Assembly: GCF_018991925.1 (NCBI RefSeq)
Contig: NW_024727853.1
Span: 27,501-91,500 of the forward strand
Length of the DNA: 64,000 nt
Reading direction: 5' to 3'
Source of the DNA: Homarus americanus
Lineage: Eukaryota; Arthropoda; Malacostraca; Decapoda; Nephropidae
Part shown: positions 55,521 to 64,000 of the stretch, in pieces
How positions within the stretch are numbered: the stretch's first letter is position 1
Layout of the letters: each line of letters begins with the position of its first letter
Position numbers and translations under genes: made by a program
Notes under the pieces: model-generated
Seen by the model: only the letters and a program-made list of their open reading frames with translations
Told to the model about the DNA's origin: nothing
Database searches by the model: none

Positions 55521-55521
<1 letters not shown>

Positions 55522-55539
55522 CCAGGTGATAACAGGGAT

Positions 55540-55740
55540 AAATGAGAGTGTCAGGGAGAGATAGAGTGGACAAGGTTCAGGAGGGGAGGAAGAGACGGGA
55601 AGGAAAAGGGAGGGAGAAGCGACAGAGAGGCGACAACACAAGACAAATGAGGAGTGAAAGGGGAGAGAGGAGGGAATGGGAGTGGGAATCAGGGAATAAG
55701 AGAAGTCATTGCCTTTTAGTGATGGAGGGGATTGGAAAGT
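55540..55740. repeat. Purine-rich tract
   Basis: GGAGGAAGAGACGGGAAGG-type sequence with few pyrimidines. Confidence 0.8.
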
Positions 55741-55783
55741 GACTTGTATGAAGTGAGAAGAAAACAAATGAATAAATAAAGTT

Positions 55784-55786
<3 letters not shown>

Positions 55787-55827
<41 letters not shown>

Positions 55828-55913
55828 CTAAACCACACGCACTGAAATATTAAGACAACAATCTGTGAAACTGTAACAAAGCGACCGCACACACACACAC
55901 ACACACACACACA

Positions 55914-55972
<59 letters not shown>
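55787..55972. repeat. (TG)19 - 62-bp spacer - (AC)13 - (GA)28
   Basis: TG at 55787-55825 and AC at 55888-55913 are complementary arms. GA at 55916-55972 follows directly. Confidence 0.96.
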
Positions 55973-55974
<2 letters not shown>

Positions 55975-56450
55975 ACCAATAAAAATTCATGAATTCAAAA
56001 CCAAAAACTCACAAGTGTTACTTTTGAAGACGTTCCCACACCTTGTCGGGCGAGAGAATTCATCAGTAACAACAAAAGCTAACGACATTACTACCCGACA
56101 CACCTGCATATACTTAACTCGTTATGCTGGGCGGGTCTGTCATGAATAAGTAATGCAGAATCTTTGTGTTCCTCGTTTAACTCAAGAGAAGTCATGTGCC
56201 CGGAACATTCTCAAGAGTAAAAAAATATTACATCCCATTCCTTCATGTAATCTGCGTCTATATAGTCAATCCAGCTCCAGTCTTCCCTGACCTGACTGTG
56301 GAATGTTATAACCGAGTGAGGGATATTCGTGGTTGTTTTCTTCTTGTTCTTCTTCTTCTTCTTAACCCCCTGAGTACGATGACTTCAGTAAATACATTAG
56401 ACCAGCAATTGGACTAAGTTAGCGAAACGGAGCTTGGCATAACCGTAGAG

Positions 56451-56455
<5 letters not shown>
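55973..56455. other. Unique sequence
   Basis: (CTT)6-type run at 56339-56362, followed by TTAACCCCCTGAGTACGATG, a single relative of the 26.1-kb motif. No gene. Confidence 0.55.

Positions 56456-56518
<63 letters not shown>
56456..56518. repeat. (CA)31 microsatellite
   Basis: Perfect dinucleotide array. Confidence 0.97.
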
Positions 56519-56519
<1 letters not shown>

Positions 56520-56799
56520 TTAACAAACAAACACTGAAACAAAATCTTAAAACACCTCGATTTACACCATAAAAACTTTTGTATACGAGTTCATTGTCAC
56601 AACCAATAAATACTTCACCTAAAAATAATAAATATTTACAAATACTTCCAGTGTGTAATTCTCCAGGTCATTGAGAGTGCCAACATCCACTTCAAAATAA
56701 TTACAGTGCCATTATTACAAGTAGCTTATTGCTGGCACTTCTCTGGTTCATGTTATGTGTACTGTAATACCTCTCTATACAATAATGTATTTATAAATA

Positions 56800-56801
<2 letters not shown>
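56519..56801. other. AT-rich unique sequence
   Basis: Nothing recognised. Confidence 0.6.

Positions 56802-56881
<80 letters not shown>
56802..56881. repeat. (AT)40 microsatellite
   Basis: Perfect AT dinucleotides, self-complementary and able to extrude as a cruciform. Confidence 0.98.
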
Positions 56882-56884
<3 letters not shown>

Positions 56885-57087
56885 TATAACCTATAATAAA
56901 TGTTATGTAAGCTGTAATATCATCTCTATATAACACTCATTTATATAATCACCAATATTAAGTGTGCTGTATAATTTATATATACATAATTTATATTTAC
57001 AGTATCGAGCATTTTTACGTTTATTCGCAACTTGAAAATTATTGGAATCCCTAAGTAGTATACGGTCGCCAGGGACAAACCTATACG

Positions 57088-57300
57088 AGGTGAAGGCAGG
57101 TGGTGACAGATGTAGGTAAGTGAAGGCAGGTTATGACAGGTGAAGGCAGGTGATGACAAGTGACGGTAGGTGATGATAGGTAGAGGCAGATGATGACAGG
57201 TGAAGGCAGGTGAAGGCAGGTGATGACAGGTGAAGGCAGGTGATGATAGGTAAAGATAGGTAAATAAAAGAAGGCAGGTGATAAAAGGTGATGGTAGGCA
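57088..57300. repeat. 10-bp GGTGAAGGCA/GGTGATGACA minisatellite
   Basis: About 20 alternating decamers, giving a 20-bp higher-order unit (AGGTGAAGGCAGGTGATGAC). It drifts to GGTAAAGATA at the right end. Confidence 0.93.
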
Positions 57301-57325
57301 TGACACCGACCAGTTAAAAAAAAAA

Positions 57326-57326
<1 letters not shown>

Positions 57327-57366
<40 letters not shown>
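57327..57366. repeat. (TA)20 microsatellite
   Basis: Perfect array preceded by an A run. Confidence 0.97.
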
Positions 57367-57368
<2 letters not shown>

Positions 57369-57563
57369 AAATAATAAAAAAGATTAAGTGAGAAAGACAC
57401 AAACGGATAAAAACTAAGATAGAGAAGGAAAAGAAGATCCCAGTTGAAGAAAGTAAAAGAACACAGAGTGAATATCGAATCAAAGGCGAAGAGAGAAAGA
57501 AAATCTAGATAAAATTTTAGTAACATGTTTCGTATGCAAAGAATGGTCATCCCAGGAGGTCGA

Positions 57564-57565
<2 letters not shown>

Positions 57566-57608
<43 letters not shown>
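57566..57608. repeat. (AC)21 microsatellite
   Basis: Perfect dinucleotide array. Confidence 0.97.
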
Positions 57609-57609
<1 letters not shown>

Positions 57610-57611
<2 letters not shown>

Positions 57612-57985
57612 TCACACCTCCCTACACATGTATCATTACACTCAGATATGTACAGTGGCCTCCACATGTGATGCTACGCCCTACCGTGCCTCCCTGGCTC
57701 ATGTGGCACCGTGGCACTACTCGTGTGGCTAGCATAGGGAACTGATAGATGGGACTCTTTCCTAGCATTTGTTCTTGTCAGTATTGCATACATATATTAA
57801 TATTCTAAAGAACAATCTTCAACAGAAGTAATACATATTTTGTTTCTGTATTGTGATATATGATGTAACTTACAAAATAAAGAAGCTTTTGACGAAACAG
57901 ACAACGAGAAGAGGAGGCGGCGGGGAGGATGGGAGAAGTAGAGGGAGAGGCAGAGAAGGATCATAGTACACATGTCAAACTACAT
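57610..57985. other. Unique sequence
   Basis: Nothing recognised except a short purine patch near 57905-57960. Confidence 0.6.
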
Positions 57986-57989
57986 CATC

Positions 57990-58195
57990 ACCACACCCCC
58001 TCCCCCCTCTCTCCTTCACCATCCTTCCCATGAAACCTTTCTTCCCCACACTGCCTTATCCCTCCCCTCACCATCGTCCTCCCCATATCACACCACCATC
58101 TTATTCACCCTTCCTCTCCACATCATCATACGGTTCCTCCCCCTGTCTCCTCATACAACTCTTCCTCGCCACACCCTTTCCCATCCCACAATTGT
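57990..58195. repeat. Pyrimidine-rich tract
   Basis: CCCTCCCCCCTCTCTCC and CATCATCC/CACCATC words. Confidence 0.75.
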
Positions 58196-58580
58196 TAAAG
58201 AGAATCAAAGGCAGAACAGGAAAGGGGCGAAGAGAAAGCGAGCGATGGGAGAAAGTGGAACGGACCGACCATTAGTGACCGCCTCTACACCTTGATCACA
58301 GCAACAAAGGGAAAGAGAATCAGAAAAACCTAAAAAAAAAAAGTTTGCTGGAATGGTAAACTGCTTCCCTCCTCCATAACTGTATAAAGGAGAAAGACAT
58401 CTAATTATGGTAAAGTCTCGGTGTAATTACGACGCCATTGTGAACGATCGCTTGGCTCTATACAATCAGGAATATAAAAAGGTTGTTAGGGTGGAGGCGT
58501 CTTCACGTTTCCAGTTAAGGAGGAGGAGGAGGGGACTACACTCCGACGTATGGAACCTCTGAATGACAGTAGTAAAGGAG
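58196..58580. other. Unique sequence
   Basis: Nothing recognised. A short GGA run lies at 58520-58533. Confidence 0.6.
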
Positions 58581-58668
58581 GTGTGTGTGTGTGTGTGTGT
58601 GTGATCGTGGCCGGATCCTCGCGTGACTGCCTGCATAACAATGATAACTAATGCGCGATGACCTTTCC

Positions 58669-58736
<68 letters not shown>

Positions 58737-58795
58737 GGCAACAGAGAATCGAGTACAGGATGGTGTGTGTGTGGGTGTGTGTGTGTGTGTGTGTG
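58581..58795. repeat. (GT)11 - (AC)30 - (GT)16 alternating-orientation trio
   Basis: GT at 58581-58603, AC at 58673-58732 and GT at 58763-58795 (one GGG break). The central array is complementary to both neighbours, so two alternative hairpins are possible. Confidence 0.96.
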
Positions 58796-58904
58796 CTGGA
58801 CAGAGGGAGGTTACTCTGGCACCTAGGCTGTGGATGGCCCGCTGTGGGGTGCTTTGCCCAGTCTAGTGAGACGCGCCACGGTCATTACAGCTCAAACGAT
58901 CGTT

Positions 58905-58985
58905 GCGTGGGAGGGAAGGGGGGTGGGAAGGGGGATGGGGGTGGAAAGAGGGGAGGGAGGGGGGGATTGAGTTATTGGGGGCGAA
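58905..58985. repeat. G-rich tract
   Basis: GGGAGGGAAGGGGGGTGGG and GGAGGGAGGGGGGG sequence. Confidence 0.82.
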
Positions 58986-59354
58986 GTCGGGTCTATAACA
59001 AGGACTAGCTAACGTTAGGGCAAGGGCAGTGGTGTAGTTAGACAGGGACCTCCCCCAGCAGGAAGGAGGGAGGAGCTGAATGGCCCTAATCACCACACTG
59101 ATAGACGCCCGATGGTGGTGTAATGTGGCCATTTAGAGAGAGGGGGAGAGAAATAAAATAAAGGGCTCAATGGTGGCCCCGTACCTATGACGCAGTCGGG
59201 GGAAGAGAAGGGTGGTAATTTAATGGCCATTTTACATCCCGGCAACATATGTCCCTCCCAACAACCACCCCTCTTCCTCCCCCCCACCCACACCCTCCCT
59301 ACCTCTCCCACTATCACCACAAGTACAAATAAATAGTGTACATATGTGTATAAG

Positions 59355-59357
<3 letters not shown>
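58986..59357. other. Unique sequence with a C-rich patch
   Basis: CCACCCCTCTTCCTCCCCCC-type sequence at 59265-59315. No gene. Confidence 0.55.

Positions 59358-59387
<30 letters not shown>
59358..59387. repeat. (AC)15 microsatellite
   Basis: Perfect dinucleotide array. Confidence 0.96.
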
Positions 59388-59389
<2 letters not shown>

Positions 59390-59508
59390 AATAATAAAAA
59401 AGTTTGTCTCTATTAAATAGCCGACTCGATCGTCACTCATGAAAATAACAGTTTAATGATAACAGCACAACAATTATTTGGATCATTATAAATGCAAAGT
59501 AGAATTAC

Positions 59509-59613
59509 GGGCCGTACGCGCTAACGCCGCCACGGGGGAAAATGCGTCAAACGTGTATTATAGCGTCGAATCCCCCCGGCGGGCTGGCGTAAACTAGCGT
59601 ATACGCCGGCAGT
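59509..59613. other. CpG-dense patch
   Basis: I count 16 CpG dinucleotides in about 105 bp (GTACGCGCTAACGCCGCCAC and further), far denser than the surroundings. GGCGTAAACTAGCGTATACG carries imperfect symmetry. It could be a small CpG island or regulatory element. No open frame or TATA box was recognised. Confidence 0.4.
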
Positions 59614-59864
59614 TTTATCGGTTGGCGTTATTATAATCACCTCTCTATCATCACTCGCTAATATTCTTTTTGATATTCGAGTCAACTTGCAATCCGTGGG
59701 CCGTAGGGAGAGTCCATTTCACTTTTTGGCACCAGTTTGGAAGCGATTTTTTTTTTTTTTGGACAACAAGGCCGACTATAAACAGCTTCCGTTATACCTG
59801 TGCTTTATAATGGCGCTGCGTTCGGGTTCTTTATTAGAGCTTCGTTAGTGAGTGTTTTGAAGTC

Positions 59865-59975
59865 GGCTAGGGGAAGGGTGGGAGGGAGTAGGGAGGGAGG
59901 GAGGAGAGGGGAAGGGAGAGGGAGAAGGGGAGGGGAAGGAAGGGGGAGAGAGGAGGGTGGGAGGAGAGTGAGGGA
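59865..59975. repeat. Purine-rich tract
   Basis: GGGAGGGAGGGAGGAGAGGGG and related words. Confidence 0.88.
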
Positions 59976-60036
59976 AATATCTACATGGTATACGTATTAA
60001 AAAGTTGCAAGGGGTATGTCGGTATTATGCAATTTC

Positions 60037-60300
60037 GAGAGTATCATCATCACCATCATCACTACCACCATAATTAACACCGTCATCACCACCATTACCA
60101 CCATCATCATCATCATCATTCTCACAACCGTCACTACCACCATCATTAACACCGTCATCACCATCATTACCATCATCATCATTCTCACAACCGTCACTAC
60201 CACCATCATTAACACCGTCATCACCACCATTACCACCATCATCATCATCATCATTCTCACAACCGTCACTACCACCATCATTATCAATTTATCATCATCA
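60037..60300. repeat. ~63-72-bp CAT/CAC minisatellite, ~3.5 copies
   Basis: TTCTCACAACCGTCACTACC recurs at about 60119, 60182 and 60254. Units differ by whole CATCAT or ACCACC blocks. Frames are open on both strands (Thr/Ile and Met/Val-rich), an artefact. Confidence 0.93.
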
Positions 60301-60404
60301 CCATCATTAACATTCCTCGTGGCCATCATAGTATTTCTCCCTATCATCATCATCATCATCCATACAATGTGACTTACATCTATTCATCAAACCACTTGCT
60401 TTAT

Positions 60405-60845
60405 CATCTTACTTTAAACCTCTGCTTTCCTCTCTCCCCTCCTTCTTCCATTGCCTTTCCATCTTCTCCCTTCCTTTATCATCACTTCCTCCTATTCCTT
60501 CCTTCCTTCCCTCCTTCTATTCGCACTGCTGTCTTTGTCCCCTACCACTCACTCCCCCTCTTAACCTCCCCTTATTATCCCCTTCTCTCCCTTCCCGAAC
60601 CGCCCTTTCCCCTCCCCCTTTTCCCCATGCTATCTTATACTTTCTCTGCTGCCTCACACAACACCATTCGCTTCCCTTTCATTTCCCTCTTCCTGCCTCT
60701 CCCCACCACTCCCCTCTCCTTACTTTCCTCTTTTCGGTTTGCCACCATCCCTTTCCCCTTATCCTTGCCTCCCTTCTATCTCGTCCCTCACCCCTTTCCT
60801 TCCCCATCCTTGCCTCCCCCAGGACTGTTTCCCCTCGGTGTGATC
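60405..60845. repeat. Pyrimidine-rich tract (~440 bp)
   Basis: CCTTCC, CTCCCC and CTTTCC words throughout. The 163-residue Ser/Pro/Phe-rich frame is compositional. Confidence 0.85.
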
Positions 60846-61074
60846 ACCTCATCAAGGTAGCTGAGGCCAGTCTCGTTTTACTGTCCCATCAACCCATTCT
60901 TTCCCATCAGTCCGTTCATTCCATCATCAACAAATTACCTTAATTCCCTTTCGCTCGTTCTCTTATGTTTTTTTTGTTTTTTTTGCCATTCGCTGTCTCT
61001 CTTTAACTTCCTGTCTGTCTGTGTCACAAATGAGAGAAAACACACACATGAAAGAGAGACAGAGACAAACAGAG
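60846..61074. other. Unique sequence
   Basis: A T run at 60967-60983. No gene. Confidence 0.6.
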
Positions 61075-61770
61075 AATTAATCAAATCACTTTATTGTAGA
61101 AGTCTCATAGAAAGTCACCCACTGTGAAAGCTAAACACCTCACCCTAAAAAATAAAAAGTATAAGGAAAGCTATTTTTATATTTTGGAAAATTCCATTTC
61201 GTAAAAATGACAAAAATAGTCTTGAAAAAATCCACCTTCTACAAAAACACTTTCTTAATACATTTTCTAAAAATTCTTCCATTTTATTAATAAGAAAATC
61301 GATTTTCATAAGTAAAAAAAAAATAACAATAAAAAATAAACTTTAAACAGAAGGTATACGGCTCATCTTTATTCTCTTAATAATATGAAGTTTATTTCAA
61401 CTTATCAGTTTTAAAATAATAACACTAGCTTAGCAAAATATTTATCGAAACAACATATTTTTACCAATATATTGTTCCTACCCCCCACCCCCCACCCTTT
61501 AAAAACAACAATTAAACATTACAGAGTTTTAATATCCGGCTCTTTTTTACACACACATATATATTTCTATAACACTTCACTGTTTTTACAGTATGTTTTT
61601 TTTCTCCAAAAAGCAAGAAAACAAAACTTTTATATATAAATAATAAATCTACTTACAGAATAATATTTTCATTAACAAAATAAAATGAGGTATTTTCTTC
61701 AGTACTGGGATATATTTTCCACCATATATAAAAAAACTTGGGCGTTAGACTATATATTTCCGCGCTGGTG
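61075..61770 (-). other. A/T-rich stretch, possible minus-strand 3' UTR
   Basis: CACTTTATTGTAG near 61087 is a reverse-complement AATAAA signal. The ~680 bp to its right are strongly A/T-rich and repeat-poor, like a long 3' UTR. No coding exon was recognised upstream on the minus strand, so this is only a possibility. Confidence 0.2.
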
Positions 61771-62001
61771 GAGGAACCAATGAATGGGTGGCAAGAATGG
61801 GAAGAATCTTGGGAATATTCTCATAACATTAACGGAATTTGACTGGCCACCCTCCGCCGCCGACCGACCCCAACCAGCGCCCCCGCCCCCTTCACTGACC
61901 ACACGCCCCTATACCTCCCTCGCAACTGAAGGAGTAAAACCCAACTGCCTAATTCCTAACAAATAAACACAAAAAAATAGAAGGTTACTGTCATCATCCA
62001 T

Positions 62002-62003
<2 letters not shown>
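61771..62003. other. Unique sequence
   Basis: A 60-residue plus-strand frame (61784-61966) ends in a Pro-rich stretch. No domain recognised. Confidence 0.5.
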
Positions 62004-62037
<34 letters not shown>

Positions 62038-62106
62038 GCGTGCGTTAGTTTAAACGTTACCGTAACTTGAGGAAGGATCTTTCTATCTATCTATCTATCT
62101 ATCTAA
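62004..62106. repeat. (GT)15 and (CTAT)n
   Basis: GT at 62004-62033, then unique DNA and about five CTAT units at 62084-62105. Confidence 0.95.
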
Positions 62107-62214
62107 TCACTTGATATATCGAGGACGCCTGACTACTATCGTCCGCTGACCGATATCCGTCCGGCCGAGACAATTAAAAGAAGCGATTACCGAAGTTGGT
62201 CTCCCATGTGTCTC

Positions 62215-62295
62215 CATAATGCCCATCAATCCCCTCCCATTATCTTCCCATTAACTCCCCCATTATCCTCCCATTAACTCCCCCATTACATGTCA
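62215..62295. repeat. CCCATTA-rich short repeat
   Basis: CTCCCATTATC and TCCCATTAACTCCCCCATTA recur four times in about 70 bp. Confidence 0.85.
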
Positions 62296-62399
62296 CGCGT
62301 TAAGCATCTTGAGACGTCCTGACATTCCAGCCCAGCGGAGTCTTGGGAGAAGGATGGCCGGACCGGGCTCCTGGGAGATGAAATGGCATCAGAGGGTAG

Positions 62400-62525
62400 G
62401 AGTGACAGGAGGAGGAAGAGAAGAGGGAGGGAAGAAGAGGGAGGGAGGAAGAGGGAAAAGAGGAGGGATAAAGAAGATAGATGGGGGAAGGCGAGAGAAA
62501 GTAGGAAGTAATACGGAGAAAGTGC

Positions 62526-62574
<49 letters not shown>
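62400..62574. repeat. Purine-rich tract and (AG)23
   Basis: GGAGGAAGAGAAGAGGGAGG-type sequence, then perfect AG at 62529-62574. Confidence 0.93.
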
Positions 62575-62575
<1 letters not shown>

Positions 62576-62579
62576 CTGT

Positions 62580-62912
62580 CATTACTCGGAGGTCCACAAG
62601 GCATTAAAAGAACATTTAGGCCTTCCAAAGTCTTCTTTCCTCCTGCTCTGAAAAATACTGACGGCTGACGAAGATTCTATTTCCCTCCTTCTTTACCGCC
62701 TCCATTAGGATCATTCTGCCTTGGGAACTGATTAACGTCTTCGCCTTTATCGCCCCCCCCCCCTTCGATTGGGCACTCATTATTCCCCTCACGTCCCATT
62801 CTGGCCGATATTAAATGGAAGTCTAATGCGATTTTTGCCCCCACCAGAATGTCCCTGGGAATGCTCGAGGGGAATATTTGACCAAGTTTTCTTTAGGCTT
62901 CTTGTAGTTTGG
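62580..62912. other. Unique island of ordinary complexity
   Basis: A repeat-free stretch including AAGGCATTAAAAGAACATTT, GGCCGATATTAAATGGAAG and TCTAATGCGATTTTTGCC, broken only by a C run near 62753-62763. No coding frame. It looks like possible conserved non-coding sequence. Confidence 0.25.
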
Positions 62913-62914
62913 TC

Positions 62915-63230
62915 GATTCCAGTCGGTTTTGAGGGTCTCTTCCAGTCGGTTCTGAGGGCCTCTTCCAGTCGGTTCTGAGGGCCTCTTCCAGTCGGTTCTG
63001 AGAGCCTCTCCCAGATGGCTCTGAGGGCCTCTTCCAGTCGGTTCTGAGAGCCTCTCCCAGTTGGTTCTGAGGGCTTCTTCCAGTTGGTTCTGAGGGCCTC
63101 TTCCAGTTGGTTCTGAGGGCCTCTTCCAGTTGGTTCTGAGGGCCTCTTCCAGCCGGTTCTGAGAGCCTCTCCCAGTTGGCTCTGAGGGCCTCTTCCAGCC
63201 GGTTCTGAGGGCCTCTTCCAGCCGGTTCTT
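62915..63230. repeat. 24-bp minisatellite, about 13 copies
   Basis: The unit is CCAGTCGGTTCTGAGGGCCT followed by CTTC, with TTGG and CCGG variants and a few GAGAGCCTCTC copies. Low divergence. Confidence 0.95.
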
Positions 63231-63263
63231 CGTATTCTTACAGTAGGATTTTCATGCCTTTGA

Positions 63264-63403
63264 TGACGTGTTTATGACGTAAGGGTAGAGTATTGATGCA
63301 GTAACGAGTGAACAAATGTATTCACTTTCATAGATGTAAAATGCATAGTTTGATTATATTGATGTGACGTATCTGTTGACGTAATAGTGGTATGTAGTGA
63401 CGT
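63264..63403 (+). promoter_or_regulatory. Cluster of five TGACGT motifs
   Basis: TGACGT occurs at 63264, 63275, 63365, 63377 and 63398, all on the plus strand. Two read TGACGTAA and two TGACGTAT. TGACGT is the CREB/ATF half-site. The sequence between them is not a tandem repeat. Function is inferred only. Confidence 0.35.
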
Positions 63404-63615
63404 ATTTCACGAAATTTGTATCGTCACTCACGCGCTCACTCACTCATCTCTTTTCTTGACTCACTTCAAACTTTAATACTCTGGTTGCAATACGTAATAC
63501 AGCAACTCAATCGTATACTGACTCACCTCAGGGTTTAACACGAGTCACTATGTCAGCTGTAGTCACACCACGTACCTGAAAAGAAACGTAATTTATTTGA
63601 GGTGTGACAATGATG
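63404..63615. other. Unique sequence
   Basis: CACTCACGCGCTCACTCACTC at 63424. Otherwise nothing recognised. Confidence 0.6.
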
Positions 63616-63618
63616 TAT

Positions 63619-63710
63619 CACCATCATCATCATCATCAATAGTAGTAGTAGTAGTAGTAGTAGCAGTAGTAGTAGTAGAAACAGTAATAGTAGCAGTATT
63701 ATTATTATTT
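63619..63710. repeat. (CAT)n and (AGT)n arrays
   Basis: CAT triplets at 63619-63637 and AGT triplets at 63640-63680 with AGC and AAACAG breaks, ending in ATTATTATT. Confidence 0.95.
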
Positions 63711-63976
63711 TGACTTACATTTTTGGCAACTATTCCTGAAAGTAAAAGAAAAAAAATAATACAAATCTTAAATTTTAATTTTCCTAAAGTTAATATGATG
63801 GCCTTTGGGAAGTCTGAAACACCATTAAGCAGATTATCGTTAGAGACCATTAATTCCAATATGGCTAATTATACCTGGTTATACCTATTATCCCTAAAGG
63901 TGCGAGGCCACTGTGTTTCTCCACTAATATCTGCTTAATGATTATTGAATTACTGGTCATCAGGCGATCAAAGTAC
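63711..63976. other. AT-rich unique sequence
   Basis: Nothing recognised. Confidence 0.6.
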
Positions 63977-64000
63977 TACAACAACAACAACAACAACAAT
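63977..64000. repeat. (CAA)n at the window edge
   Basis: About seven ACA/CAA triplets reaching the end of the window. The array may continue. Confidence 0.93.

Overview
The window looks like intergenic or deep intronic nuclear DNA from an arthropod, most plausibly a decapod crustacean such as a crab. The support is TTAGG/AACCT (arthropod telomere-type) repeats, a very high load of (AC)n, (AG)n and other short tandem repeats, long strand-asymmetric purine or pyrimidine tracts, and worn 3' ends of LINE retrotransposons. The species assignment is inference. I found no convincing host protein-coding gene, tRNA, rRNA, CRISPR array or operon. Nearly every long open frame runs through a tandem repeat whose unit length or composition keeps it open.

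Layout. 0-10 kb: microsatellites, two 33-bp minisatellites (3.9 and 5.3 kb), a 46-bp minisatellite (8.0 kb), a 29-bp minisatellite (8.3 kb), a CR1-like LINE 3' end (8.6-9.06 kb) and a 0.6-kb G-rich array (9.7-10.3 kb). 10-20 kb: many (AC)n/(GT)n arrays, a LINE 3' end on the minus strand (13.15-13.47 kb), a degraded zinc-finger tail of another LINE (13.6-13.9 kb) and a 19-bp minisatellite (16 kb). 20-30 kb: 40-, 20-, 14-, 25- and 29-bp minisatellites and a cluster of LINE remnants (24.2-25.75 kb). 30-45 kb: mostly unremarkable AT-rich DNA, with a 24-bp minisatellite at 38.2 kb, an RTE-type tail at 40.4 kb and telomere-like stretches. 45-64 kb: interstitial TTAGG (49.66 kb), a 1-kb 21-bp minisatellite (53.45-54.43 kb), a CpG-dense patch (59.5 kb) and a 24-bp minisatellite (62.9-63.2 kb) followed by five TGACGT motifs.

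The observations most worth checking are: minisatellites whose units contain nuclear-receptor-type direct repeats (DR1-like at 5.3 kb, exact DR3 at 8.3 kb); closely paired (GT)n and (AC)n arrays in opposite orientation, able to fold back; an exact CTCF-type core at 6.88 kb; a direct-plus-inverted array of a 19-bp motif at 26.1 kb; and the LINE family shared between 13 and 25 kb. I see no undescribed multi-gene system here. All functional readings of repeats and motifs are inference from sequence alone.
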